Source: Cydia pomonella (taxonomy: Eukaryota; Arthropoda; Insecta; Lepidoptera; Tortricidae). From it: a DNA stretch of 64,000 nucleotides. Position numbers and translations under genes: made by a program. Of this stretch, positions 33,901-45,057 are shown in pieces; within the stretch, counting starts at the first letter, position 1, and each line of letters begins with the position of its first letter. Under the pieces are notes generated by a model, which worked only from the letters and a program-made list of their open reading frames with translations, searched no databases and was not told where the DNA came from. The stretch covers positions 5,615,001-5,679,000 of the forward strand of contig NC_084725.1 in the NCBI RefSeq assembly GCF_033807575.1. Direction: 5' to 3'.

Positions 33901-36900
33901 TCAGAACTTAGCATTACCTCCATTTCTATACCATTTTCAGATATAATCTTCAAAAACTCGGCCAAATTTAGTTCTAGAAGATAGAACTGTGTGTATCTTA
34001 GTTCACTATGGAGCTGGCTATCCAGAACTGCTGAGATGCCGGCTACCAGACCTGCATTGGCTGGGATGCTAAGCTCAGAACTTTGCAATATCTCGATATC
34101 GATACTATTTTCGGAGATAGTCTATCAAAACTCTGCCAAATTACGTTCTAGAAGACAGAACTGTGTGGATAGTACTGAACTAGGGAGCTATCTATCTAGA
34201 ACTGCTGAGATTTAGGGTATTAGACGTGCATTCGCTGGGATGCTAAGCTCAGAACTTAGCATTACCTCGATTCCTATACCATTTTCGGACATAATCTATC
34301 AAAACTCTGCCAAATTTCGTTCTAGAAGACAGAACTGTGTGGATGCTAATGTACTAGGGAGTTGACTATCTAGAACTGCTGAGGTCCTGTGTATTAGACT
34401 TGCATTCGCTGGGATGCTAAGCCCAGAACTTAGCAATTTCACGAATTTCAGAGTAGTATCGGACTAATTCTGTCAAAACACGGTGTAATTTCGTTCTAGA
34501 AGATAAAACTGTGTGTATTCTAGTGCACTAGGAAGATGGCTATCTAGAACTCCTGAGATGCTAGGTATCAGACCAGCTTTCGCTGGGATGCTAAGCTCAG
34601 AACTTAGCATTACCTCGATTTCTATACCATTTTCAGACATAGTCTTTCAAAACTCTGCCAAATTACGTTATAGAAGACAGAACTGTGTGGATAGTAATGA
34701 ACTAGGGAGCTATCTATCTAGAACTGCTGAGATTTTGGGTATTAGACTTGCATTCGCTGGGATGCTAAGCTCAGAACTTTGCAATATCTCGATATCGATA
34801 CAATTTTCGGACATAGTCTTACAAAACTCTACCAAATTTAGTTCTAGAAGATAGAACTGTGTGTATTTTAGTTCACTAGAAAGCTGGCTATCTAGAACTG
34901 CTGAGATGCTGGGTATCAGACCAGCACTGGCTGGGATGCTAGCTCAAAAACTAAGCAATTTCATTATTTTCCGAGTAATTTCGGACTAAGTCTGTCAAAA
35001 CACGGTGACATTTTGTTCTAGAAAATAAAACTGTATGTTTTCTAGTGCATTAGGAAACTGGCTATATAGAACTCCTGAGATGCTAGGTATCAGACTAGCT
35101 TTCACTGGGATGCTAAGCTCCGAACTTAGTATTACCTCGATTTCGATACCTATATCGGACAATCTTCCAAAACTAGGCCAAATTTAGTTCTAGAAGATAG
35201 AACTGTGTGTATTTTAGTTCACTAGGGAGCTGGCTATCCAGAACTGCTGAGATGCCAGGTACCAGACCTGCATTGGCTGGGATGCTAAGCTCAGAATTTT
35301 GCAATATCTTGATATCGATACTATTTTCGGACATAGTCTATCAAAACTCTGCCAAATTTCGTTCTAGAAGACAGAACTGTGTGGATGCTAATGTACTAGG
35401 GAGTTGACTATCTAGAACTGCTGAGGTCCTGGATATTTGACTTGCATTCGCTGGGATGCTAAGCCCAGAACTTAGCAGTTTCACGAATTTCAGAGTAGTA
35501 TCGGACTATGTCTGTCAAAACACGGTGAAATTTCGTTCTAGAAGATAGAACTGTGTGTATTCAAGTGCACTAGGAAGCTGGCTATCTAGAACTATTGAGC
35601 TGCTAGGTATCAGACCAGCTTTCGCTGGGATGCTAAGCTCAGAACTTAGCATTACATCGATTTCGATACCATTATCGGACATAGTCTTTCAAAACTCTGC
35701 CAAAGTTAGTTCTAGAAGATAGAACTGTGTGTATTTTAGTTCACTAGGGAGCTGGCTATCCAGAACTGCTGAGATGCTGCGTACCAGACCTGCATTGGCT
35801 GGGATGCTAAGCTCAGAACTTTGCAAATCTCGATATCGATACTATTTTCGGACATAGTTTATCAAAACTCTGCCAAATTTCGTTCTAGAAGACAGAACTG
35901 TGTGGATAGTAATGTACTAGGGAGCTGGCTATCTAGAACTGCTGAGATCCTGGGTATTAGACATGCATTCTCTGGGATGCGAAGCACAGAACTTAGCAAT
36001 TTCACGAATTTCAGAGTAGTATCGGACTAAGTCTGTCAAAACACGGTGAAATTTCGTTCTAGAAGATAAAACTGTGTGTATTCTAGTGCACTAGGAAGCT
36101 GGCTATTTAGAACTCTTGAGATGCTAGGTATCAGACCAGCTTTCGCTGGGATGCTAAGCTCAGAACTTAGCAATATCTCGATATCGATACTATTTTCGGA
36201 CATAATCTATTAAAACTGCCAAAATTAGTTCTAGAAGATAGAACTGTGTGTATTTTGGTTCACTAAGGAGCTGGCTATCCAGAACTCCTGAGATGCCGGG
36301 TACCAGACCTGCATTGGCTGGGATGCTAAGCTCAAAACTTTGCAATATCTCGATATCGATGCTATTTTCGGACATAATCCATCAAAACTCTGCCAAATTT
36401 CGTTCTAGAAGATAAAACTGTGTGTATTCTAGTGCACTAGGAAGCTGTCTATCTAGAACTTCTGAGATGCTAGGTATCAGACCAGCTTTCGTTGGGATGC
36501 TAAGCTCAGAACTTAGCATTACATCGATTTCGATACCATTATCGGACATAGTCTTTCAAAACTCTGCCAAACTTAGTTCTAGAAGATAGAACTGTGTGTA
36601 TTTTAGTTCAATAGGGAGTTGGCTATCCAGAACTGCTGAGATGCCGGGTACCAGACCTGCATTGGCTGGGATGCTAAGCTCAGAACTTTGCAATATCTGG
36701 ATATCGATATTATTTTCGGACATAGTCTATCAAAACTCTGCTAAATTTCGTTCTAGAAGATAGAACTGTGTGGATGCTAATGAACTGGGGAGCTAGCTAT
36801 CCAAAACTGCTGAGATCCTGGGTATTAGACTTGCATTCGCTGGGATGCTAAGCCCAGAACTTAGCAATTTCACGAATTTCAGAGTAGTATCGGACTAAGT

Positions 36901-37344
36901 CTGTCAAAAAACGGTGAAATTTCGTTCTAGAAGATAAAACTCTGTATATTCTAGTGCACTAGGAAGCTGTCTATCTAGAACTCCTGAGATGCTATGTATC
37001 AGACCAGCTTTCGCTGGAATGCTAGCTCAAAACTTAACATTTACTCGATTTCTGGACTATTTCGAACAAAAATCCTTCGGAACTTTTTCAATTTTCATTC
37101 TAGAAGATAAAACTGTGTGTTTTCTAATGCACTAGGGAGCGGGCTATCTAGAACTGCTGAGATGCTGGGTATCATATCTGCATCGGCTGGGATGCGATGC
37201 TCAGAGCTTAGCATTTACTGGATTTCAAGACTATTTTCGGACAATTTCTATCAAAACTCCGTCAAATTTCGTTCTAGAAGATAGAACTGTATGTATTCTA
37301 ATGCACTAGGGAGCTGGCTATCCAGAACTCCTGAGATGCTAGCT
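30945..37344 (-). repeat. Right outer satellite array
   Basis: About 37 monomers of ~174 bp in reverse orientation. The outermost part follows the same monomer order as the left arm: M1, M2, then a pentamer, with the GATCTCAG-type monomer at 36817 and again near 35949. It differs from the left arm in copy number and by a deletion junction near 30990 (GGGATGCTA joined to GTCTATCAAA). Confidence 0.92.
32520..33907 (-). repeat. 694-bp four-monomer duplication
   Basis: GCCAAAATTAGTTCTAGAAG occurs at 32571 and 33265, and the following ~690 bp repeat with very few differences. For example, CGATGCTATTTTCGGACATA is at about 32709 and 33403. The start of the same block occurs again from about 36170. 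It is a recent tandem duplication private to the right arm. Confidence 0.88.
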
Positions 37345-37715
37345 GTCAAACCTTGGATTTCAGCTCGAACTTAGTTTTAGTTAGAAGAAACCTATAATTT
37401 TTTTGATGTTCGTATCCCATACCTATATGAAAAAATTTTTTTTTACAGTTTTGACTAGAACTCATTATAGATCGCCTTGAAATGTTACTAGCTTCCATTT
37501 AAATGCTATTTTGAGGCTGTAGAGTGGATAACGGCTGGGATGCTAGTGTGTCAAAATGGGAAGTTAGCATCTCATTTTCAATTTTCATTTTTTTCCCGTA
37601 AATAAGTAGAACTATTAAAAAAAACTACCTAGAACTATAGAACTATTAGGGATGCTACTAGAACTCTCAAGAAAACTTGAGATGCTAGCACTTGATATGC
37701 TAGGTTCACAGACAC
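37345..37715 (-). repeat. Right terminal domain of the inverted repeat
   Basis: Inverse of 14929-15299, ending GCTAGGTTCACAGACAC at 37715. It contains the same poly-A/T stretch and the TAGAACTATTAGGGATGCTA segment. Confidence 0.88.
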
Positions 37716-37724
37716 GTTTTTACT
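37716..37724. repeat. Right 9-bp target-site duplication
   Basis: GTTTTTACT, identical to 14920-14928. Removing the element and one copy leaves a continuous AGGGAGTTTTTACTTTGTCA, the predicted empty site. Confidence 0.92.
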
Positions 37725-38164
37725 TTGTCACAATTTAAATTCCCCGTATTTTGAAATCGGAATCATTTATTTCAAGCAATAAAGTTTAAAACAAAATATT
37801 TAGTAAAAAATATTATACATAGAATTACCTACTATTGACAACTGAGCTGATAGATTTAAAAACGTATAATTTCAAAGATATTAGATATTTGAACGCACAA
37901 TTAAAATTCGAACGGGATAACTAAGTATGGAGTGGGAATTTGAAATAAAGAGTCATTTCTCAAACAGCGCCTCTTTGTAGTGTTGATAAATTATTTTTGA
38001 CCTCATTTATGCTAACAATGTCAGCTTTATGATTCTAACATACATACATATATCGCCTTATCCTCAACTAATGTTACTTGAATGTCCACATCAAATTTCA
38101 TGTTTATTTCAAAGAATAGAGCGTTTATTCGTGGTAAAATAAAAGAAGAAAACAACACGTAAAA
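37725..38164. other. Unassigned flank
   Basis: AT-rich with no supported feature. Confidence 0.4.
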
Positions 38165-38450
38165 TATTATTATTATTTTATTATTTATTTATTCATAAAA
38201 CAATATTTACACTGTGTTTGAATTATAATTATTATAAAACTACACTAACAAAAACAACAAACATGCAACTAATATTAAAATTAAGACGTAAACACACGAA
38301 AAGTAACAAAATGGGAATTAGGATTTAATTACAATATAAATTATGATTAAATAACATATAAGCCACGAAATGGTCCAGACTCAGCATGGTGCTAGCCTGC
38401 CTGGGCTAGCGCTGGTCTTCCATTGGGGCCAGGCTATTTCATTTCATTTT
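38165..38450 (-). mobile_element. Retrotransposon 3' end, minus strand
   Basis: On the minus strand it reads AATAGCCTGGCCCCAATGGA then AGACCAGCGCTAGCCC and runs to an A/T-rich TAATAATAATA tail. The GGAAGACCAGCGCT block recurs at about 46818. Probably the 3' end of a LINE. No coding part remains. Confidence 0.5.
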
Positions 38451-38459
38451 ACAATAATA

Positions 38460-39029
38460 TATAAAATAAATATTTGGGAACAATCTTACACAGTTCAACT
38501 TAGCCCCTAACTAAGCAAAGCCTGTACTGTGTGTTATGAGAGCGTCATTTCTAATGCATGGAGGCGGCTAGGATGTAGGTTCGTGTGTCACTTTTATATT
38601 TATTACTAACTAGACATTAACATTGTATTATTTCAAAATGTATCTTTCCAAACTATTTTTTTTGACATGTAATGTTTGTGTGCATTTACGAAATAAATGA
38701 ATATGAATATATTGCTCATGACTCCATTGACTCCTCGCGGTACCAATACAGTTTGCTTTACTAAATAGATGTACTCGGCATTAATTGTTTGTAAGTTTTT
38801 GTACGAACCAGCTGTTTTTTGTCGTAATGACTGTCTATGATCCAGTTATGTTTTTATTGTCTAACTTTAATAAGAGTTTTAATGGTTATGACAGACAACA
38901 ATAAAAAGAAAAATTACTAGTAAATTTTCCGAGGTTTTTTAATTAATCGGGCAATATTTTTATTGCTTTAAAAAAGTTTATCTTGCTTAGGCATTACTCT
39001 AGGACTAGAGGTATACAATGTAAACAGAA
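38460..39029. other. Unassigned stretch
   Basis: AT-rich, nothing supportable. The palindrome-like GCTAGCCTGCCTGGGCTAGC lies just upstream at about 38391-38410. Confidence 0.4.
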
Positions 39030-39351
39030 CTAATATGTGACGAAGAGGTGATAACATTTATGTCGCTCCCTTGAATCAATTGGTTTTTTTTTATTCTTCT
39101 GAGATGTCTTAAAGATATGTTTCTTACGCATTTTAAAGTTTACAGTTCCTGAACCAAAGTATTTTCTAAAATAATCAGTGAAAGCTTGTCCGATTGGATC
39201 TTCCCGATGAAAGTGGAGACGGAGAGATTGATCGAGGCAATCCATCTCTGTTGTACCATCAACGTATACGCTTGATTTATGCTTAGTACAGTCATATTGG
39301 AAGGAGGAATATTTACTTAGAAGTATCTTTAACGCGATGTTATTAATAATC
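39030..39351 (-). CDS. Possible coding exon, unrecognised
   Basis: On the minus strand an open frame of about 105 codons reads NNIALKILLSKYSSF, QYDCTKHKSSVYVDGTTEMD, CLDQSLRLHFHREDPIGQAF and TDYFRKYFGSGTVNFKMRKK before a lysine-rich end and stop at 39030. The middle has protein-like composition with regularly spaced Cys, Asp and aromatic residues. It does not belong to a repeat seen elsewhere in the window. A donor-like GCGTAAGAAA lies after FKMR, and acceptor-like AG sites lie before KYSSF. It could be an internal exon of a host gene or transposon. I do not recognise the family. Confidence 0.3.
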
Positions 39352-39359
39352 CATTATTT

Positions 39360-41690
39360 TGTTGTTCAATCGTTTTTTAAATCATTGATATCATTCACAT
39401 AATGTACTTATTTAATGTAAATTTCTATTTAGCAGGCTTATGACATAATGTATAACGTATATGGTCTACTAATATACAAAAATAAGCCTGAGATGTATAT
39501 TTATCTATGATAAAAACATATGGAGTCACATATTTAAGACAAGCTTTTAGGCCAATCATCCAAACCAAATAAAACTAATAAAATACCTGATCCGACTTAA
39601 AATGCATTACTAATAAAATTTGAGGCGTCTATAAAATTAAAACGAATATCGTTATCTTATCGATTGGAATCCAATATCGATTAATTAACAATACTTTATT
39701 CGGACGCCGTAATCTCATAAACATACGAGATATAACGAGATTTTATTATAAAAACCGAGAATAAACCGATATACAAAACACCTGCTCCGTCAAACACGAA
39801 CGATGATTATGTTAATGCTCAAAAGTTTAACAAACTCCTCCCAAACGGAAAGGAACCGTAACCAACCAAAATTAAAATCCATTTTGGTAAAACACAATAC
39901 GAGATAAAGGTACACAAAAAAGTCCGAGCGTGTCGAAACGAATGAGGTATCAAACGAGAGCCAATTAAAGAAAATGAACGCTTATTCCTTCCTCCATAAA
40001 TCGATATCACGCTACACCGCGGCACAGTTACGCCCTTAAAGGATCCAGCCCGACAGCGTAAAGAACACCAGTACACACAATAACATACCTTGTTATGAAA
40101 GCTGAAAGTGTCAGAATTACGTAATCTGGGAAGCGCCTGTTACGCCCTGTTAGAACGCCCTCCGCTAACAAGATCGACAGAGATGAATGGATGCAGTTTA
40201 TACATGCGCGAGTGGGTAGGAAAATAAACAGAACTCTCGAAAAACACTTGTGAGATAACAAAGGCTGGCTTCCACGAAGACGTCCAATAATTTGTCTTTT
40301 TAATTTTACGGCGACTGGCTTGGCTTTTAAAATATAGTTTTTTTTCCTCCAGTCCATTAGGTCGAGAGGCTGTATTCGGGAACTCATTACTCCTTCCATG
40401 CCACATGAAATTTCTTTTATGACTTATTGTTTTCTATGCCCTTGACTTAAGGACGATGACCTTGTGCGCGATTCTCGCGAACCTCGAAACACAGATGTAA
40501 ATCCCTTACTCGGGTTTTAAGTATGCACATATTATTTTTCGCACTTCGAAGAAAACTCTTAAAACTTGCGACCGCAAAAAAAGAACCAAATCTGTAATCG
40601 TACTAATAAAAATATAGCGAAATAAAACCTGACTTAGCACAATAAAATAAAACTTAAAAGAATTCAAAACCAGTTCTCTTGTATGGGTTTAGTTGTAAAA
40701 TTCTCCCATTCCATACTATATTACCCATTACATCCCCGAGAATCACGGCTCGACCAATCGCCGAGAGGAATTTGAAAATGGAACTCCAAATTCGATTTTT
40801 AATTGATTTAACAAACTTCCGTACCGGACCACCAAGTGCATTCTTGTGAATTCTTTAAATTAAAATGAATCTTATGCGTAATGAAAAATTAACTTTTAGG
40901 TAGTATGTGTAATTTTGTCAATCCGTGTAGCGTTTTGTGAGAAAAAAACCTTACGATGTTGAGGATGCGTAGCCGTTTCAGCGAATTGCTAAAGAGAAAC
41001 AGTTTTTAAAAGAAAAAGGGTAGACTTTTTTGGCGCAAAATAAAAAAAACGAATGATGCAAATAATGCGTAGCCAATTCAGCCTGTTACATTACAGCGAG
41101 CGGCAATTTTGAAAAGTGCTTAAATATAAACACAATTTTTAGGCGCCAATTTTTATGCACGGCGCGCAATTACAGAAGCTTACCCTAATTGCATTCGCGT
41201 AAAAAAATTCCCACCACGATTTAGAAATATCGAGGAATTTTTTTTTGAGTGGGCAACCCCCCGGAACTTGCTAATGAGCGATTAGTGTTGCCAGTTACGG
41301 ATTATACTTTACTAATAGTTGGGGTGGTGTACAATGGGGTGATTTTTCAAGGGTTAAGCGCACTCATAAATGTTTGACAGTAATATTGGGGCCGGTATTG
41401 TAATAAAACCGCGTTATGATACGGTTGTTAATACGCTATGGGTTTTATAATCGCTTTATTGAAATGTTGGTTTTGTTATGATGTTTTTGCGTTGTTGGAC
41501 GCAATTTTGAACTGTTTTATTCAAAATTGATATGTTGAAAATTTATACTTGTACTTATATATAACAAAAAATTAACAAGTTAATAAAATAATGTGTTGTA
41601 AGTAGGTACTTACAGAATGTCATCTATCTATAGTACCTACATGCAATCTCGTTTTAATCATATATTTTTTAATCATAAAAAAGGTTTAAA
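39360..41690. other. Unassigned stretch
   Basis: About 2.3 kb. Several frames overlap at 39819-40406 on the minus strand without recognisable domains. No hairpin element, RNA gene or retrotransposon signature was found by eye. It could be intron or intergenic DNA. Confidence 0.45.
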
Positions 41691-41697
41691 AGTGAAA

Positions 41698-41775
41698 AAA
41701 TTACCGCCTTGAACTCACGGTTTCTGGATCCATACACCAGCGCTCTGCCAACTGAGCAACCAAGACCTCATCCAT
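41698..41775 (-). repeat. tRNA-like repeat, minus strand
   Basis: On the minus strand it reads GTCTTGGTTGCTCAGTTGGC then AGAGCGCTGGTGTATGGATC and a B-box-like GAGTTCAAGGCGG. It pairs with the opposite-strand copy 60 bp downstream. The acceptor-stem ends do not pair convincingly, so I treat it as tRNA-derived, not a functional tRNA gene. Confidence 0.55.
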
Positions 41776-41837
41776 AGCCAGCAAATTTTCCCAGCATATG
41801 GGTGTAGGGGACCCTAGCGACATCTTCCGTGAGATGT

Positions 41838-41912
41838 TGGTGGCTCAGTTGGCAGAGCGTTGGTGTATCGATCCAGAGGCCGTGAAGAAAGTTCAAGTCT
41901 CACCCAACTTTT
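41838..41912 (+). repeat. tRNA-like repeat, plus strand
   Basis: TGGTGGCTCAGTTGGCAGAG (A-box-like), then GTATCGATCCAGAGGCCGTG and AAGTTCAAGTCTCACCC (B-box-like). It forms an inverted pair with 41698-41775. The anticodon arm is unclear. Most likely a SINE-type or pseudo-tRNA repeat. Confidence 0.55.
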
Positions 41913-42014
41913 TTCCACTTTTAAAATTTATTCTAAGCGTCATAGCATCGTTCGCAGACGTTTCTACTTATAAAAAATTAATTCATAAAAAAGGTCTTCC
42001 AAACTTTTTAGAAT

Positions 42015-42605
42015 GAGGGAAAAAGCAAAACAGAAGAGAAAAAGAACTACATATGATTTAAAAACTTTTATTTCGTTATGCTCTACTTTTTCCATTCCCA
42101 TTCGGTCATGCCATTTTCCGTTTTAATTTTTAATTCAACTAGGGGACTAAACTACGCACAGCTAACTAGGTCTCAAATATCTAACTATATCAGTCGTATT
42201 TCACGTCCAATTTCTTTTTTACCCTATTGTGTTATATCGTGTGGGATTCGCGGACCACCCACGTTTCGGCCCTATTAACTGGACGAAATGTAAATCCGGA
42301 GATATCGAGAGTGGCGGAAATAATGTCAACGGGACGATATGGTTTAAAAAAAGTTTTTTGTGGTTAGTATTTTTGCTATACACTGGTCGTACAAAAAGCG
42401 TGTCAAGTTTTTCTAGCGATGAAAATGATTATACCTATCATCGAGATAATTAATAAGGTTTTTGTGGACAGCATTTTTGTTGTTATAGTCTGGTCACTAA
42501 AAAATAATCCAAAAACCATGTAAAGTTTTTCCAGCGAGGAAAATGGTTAGCAATTAAATAAATAAATACCAGGCACTCCTACATAAATCGACCTATCCCG
42601 CAGTA
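42015..42605. other. Unassigned stretch
   Basis: The short frames at 42078-42453 show no recognisable motif. No repeat was identified. Confidence 0.4.
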
Positions 42606-42610
42606 AGCTT

Positions 42611-42777
42611 TTACGCAGCGTCTTACGTGAGCGATGACTCGCGAATGTGACGCGACGCGGCGCGGCGCGGCGGCCCAACGGCATTCGCGTTCACAACGAG
42701 ATTGAAATCACCCGCGCCGCGTCGCGCGGCGCCGCTTCGCGTTCGCGAGTTATTCGCTCACGTAAGACGCTGCGTTA
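42611..42777. mobile_element. GC-rich MITE with TTA TSD
   Basis: The element at 42614-42774 (161 bp) begins CGCAGCGTCTTACGTGAGCG and ends with the inverse. Inner arms with GACTCGCGAA and runs of GCGGCGC are also inverted. TTA flanks both ends (42611-42613 and 42775-42777), as for PIF/Harbinger-type elements. Its base composition stands out sharply from the AT-rich surroundings. Confidence 0.8.
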
Positions 42778-42804
42778 TAAGGCTAGTGTTGTGGGTTTGT
42801 TATT

Positions 42805-43172
42805 TTTTATTTCACTTTATTAGGTACACTAAACAGACATCGTACAACATCATGAGAAACATATAATTTCATATTATGCCTTAAGATCCAAAACAAGTGT
42901 ACACAGCATGCTTTACAAGTAAGCGCAAATCCTACAAATTAATTTAACACCATATCATAGCTACATTGAAAAATAACACAGAACAAATAACTATCTAAAC
43001 ATTACAATATAAGAGTAAAAAAAAACAGAAACTTAGGATCAAAGCAGATGTCATCGGTCAGTGAGAGAGGTGGAGAAAGGGATGTCAGCCAAGCATTTCT
43101 TAAACCTAGCAATGTGGGGGTCAAAAATATCAAAATCGCAATGATCATCGGCTATTAAATCATTATATTGTC
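42805..43172 (-). pseudogene. LINE ORF2 C-terminal fragment and 3' UTR
   Basis: On the minus strand a short frame reads NDLIADDHCDFDIFDPHIAR then FKKCLADIPFSTSLT, typical of the last residues of a LINE ORF2. An AT-rich 3' UTR follows, ending in CCTAATAAAGTGAAATAAAA. Only the terminus survives. Confidence 0.6.
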
Positions 43173-43340
43173 ATTGTTTTAGACAACGATATATATAATA
43201 GATAAAATATGTATTATTAATATATATTATTTTTATTTATCTGTGATAAACACACGCATAAATTATCAGGATTCGAATCCGGGACCTCCTGGATCATAGG
43301 CAGGGTCACTACCGCCTAGGCCAAGAGGTCGTTAAATTAG
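43173..43340 (-). mobile_element. SINE fragment, minus strand
   Basis: On the minus strand it reads GACCTCTTGGCCTAGGCGGT then AGTGACCCTGCCTATGATCC, and B-box-like GGATTCGAATCCTG, leading to ATCGTTGTCTAA. It is the same SINE family as 47545-47830, but diverged. Confidence 0.7.
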
Positions 43341-43655
43341 TACCTAATGCATTTGAAATTTTTAATTCATTATTTAAGTAAATCAATATTCATGGTTTCC
43401 CGGTTAGTTTAAGCCGCGTTGAACGATAAATATAGTTCATTTGTGTGGTCAACCAATGGATTACAGATATATGACGCGTGGTTTCGCTGTAAAGCCTGAC
43501 GAGTAATATAAGGTCACGCGCCATATTGCGGAATTTCATTGGAACTATTTTTTCATACTAAACTGAACTGTCACCCTATACATGAGAATGACAGCGCCCT
43601 CTTGACAATGATGGTCGGGCTATAACAGCATGCTAATTTGGAGAAAAAATATAAT
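43341..43655. other. Unassigned stretch
   Basis: No supported feature. Confidence 0.4.
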
Positions 43656-43657
43656 GG

Positions 43658-43800
43658 GGCTCCTCTACACGATGGTCCAACTTAGGCCAGTCTAAGGGAC
43701 GCAGCTATGCGGTGAAATGAGATAGCAATATCACTTGCTCCTCTAACGCATAAATACGTCCCTAGGACTGGCCTACGCTGTGCCATCGTGTAGAGGAGCC
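43658..43800. mobile_element. Hairpin MITE (GGCTCCTCTACACGATGG)
   Basis: The terminal 18 bp, GGCTCCTCTACACGATGG, are perfectly inverted at the right end. Imperfect inner pairing includes TTAGGCCAGTCTAAGGGACG with CGTCCCTAGGACTGGCCTA. 143 bp, non-coding, TSD not resolved. Confidence 0.8.
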
Positions 43801-45055
43801 ATAAAGCAGGTCGTCCAGAAAATCTAACTTAGACTTCAACAGCGTATTGTGGCAAGTTAAATTAAGATTTACGAATAAGGAACTCAACGGGCGGAATTTT
43901 GAAGAAATGGTTGTCCAGGAAATGTCAGGATTATTAGGGTATGGGTACTCCACCAGCCCAAGTAGAAAAAAATCCTCATTTTTAGTTTACTAGGTATATT
44001 TACTGCATGAACTAACACTGCATTTATACGTACATCATCACGTAACCTAACAACCGGGGGTCTAACCAGGAGGGACTAACAAGTGGGCTAACTGGAAATA
44101 AAAGCTATGCGTGTAGCGCACGACGCCCGCGGCGGTGCGCCGGCGCATGTAGCGTCAGCACGTCAGCAACTGTTTTGTATTTATGGTCGTTTGTCAATTT
44201 ATAGCCATTGAACTGTCCTTTTATATTTACTTGTTTCCATTACCATTTAAATAGTAAAATGGTTGTGTTATTTTAGTAACAGACAAATGCGTATTAAAAC
44301 GGATACTCAATTGCGTTAATATCACATAGCAAAACCAAAAGATCCTTGTATTTTATAATGTTGACATGTATTTTAATTTTGTTATTTTTTGTTTTACCTA
44401 TGGGCATTTTAGCCTGCAATAAACATTTTAAATAGAATTTATTGAACTTTTTTCGGTTCACACAGGTACAAAATATGTCTTTCAAGTCGTGTCTCGAGAA
44501 CTTTCAATGTCTAGGCTGAAAAAATGCATAAAATAATGTCCAACACAATATTATATTGTTCCTTCTAATACACAGACGGCCTGTAATTTTATTGTCCAAA
44601 CACATACGTAGCTTTATCTGCAGACCGTACCCCAAAAATCCACGTAAAGAAAGCGTTGTTTGCTCAGCGCGTGTGGCCAACACAACACCGGTAGCGAGCA
44701 AACACGCTGTTGACCGTACCGTGTTTGGCGATCGAATTTCGAGCGGTATGCTCGGTTCCCAGACGGGATAGAAAAGTGTTAGGAATTTAGTTTTTATTTT
44801 ATTTATTAATCTGTATTACAATGCAAGTCCTTTTAACGCATGACCTAATCTTAAAAAAAAAGTATACCTTCAGATCTACAGCGCAGGCTTCGCCATCTAA
44901 CAGAAACCTCATCCACCATGCAAAATTAGGTTTCGTCAATATAAAACATGCATTTACACATATGTCATCCTCATCTGCAACACGGATCGTCAAAATTTTA
45001 AGTGATAATCTTTACCGAAGACGTCAAGACACGGTGAAATGAAGCGTCGCTCGCG
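43801..45055. other. Unassigned stretch
   Basis: Contains two short plus-strand frames (44556-44771 and 44821-45042) with mixed composition and no known motif. GC-rich patches occur near 44105-44170 and 44640-44765. I cannot support a gene. Confidence 0.4.
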
Positions 45056-45057
45056 AT

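Larger units (their letters stand above)
14929..37715. mobile_element. Giant Foldback-like DNA transposon with satellite arms
   Basis: A 22,787-bp unit whose ends are inverted copies starting GTGTCTGTGAACCTAGCATA. It is flanked by a perfect 9-bp duplication. Each arm has a ~370-bp terminal domain, then a ~174-bp tandem repeat running in opposite directions in the two arms. Repeat-derived DNA totals about 8.7 kb on the left and 8.4 kb on the right. The arms are broken by later insertions and surround a core of about 1.9 kb. No transposase frame is visible in the core or arms, so the element is non-autonomous, probably mobilised by an enzyme encoded elsewhere. The plan matches Foldback elements (long terminal repeats made of internal tandem repeats). 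The superfamily (MULE-like) is inferred only from TSD length. Confidence 0.88.

Noticed and set aside
31387..35407. Plus-strand 113-residue frames in the right arm
   Set aside because: Mirror images of the left-arm frames and explained by the inverted satellite.
14929..37715. Assembly artefact creating a false palindrome
   Set aside because: The arms differ by substitutions, copy number and private insertions, and the exact 9-bp duplication at the outer edges would not be expected from a misjoin.
40028..40406. Two overlapping minus-strand frames of 88 and 123 codons
   Set aside because: Different frames over the same DNA, without recognisable domains or splice support.
41698..41912. Functional tRNA genes
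   Set aside because: A- and B-box-like segments are present but the acceptor stems and anticodon arms do not fold convincingly by eye.
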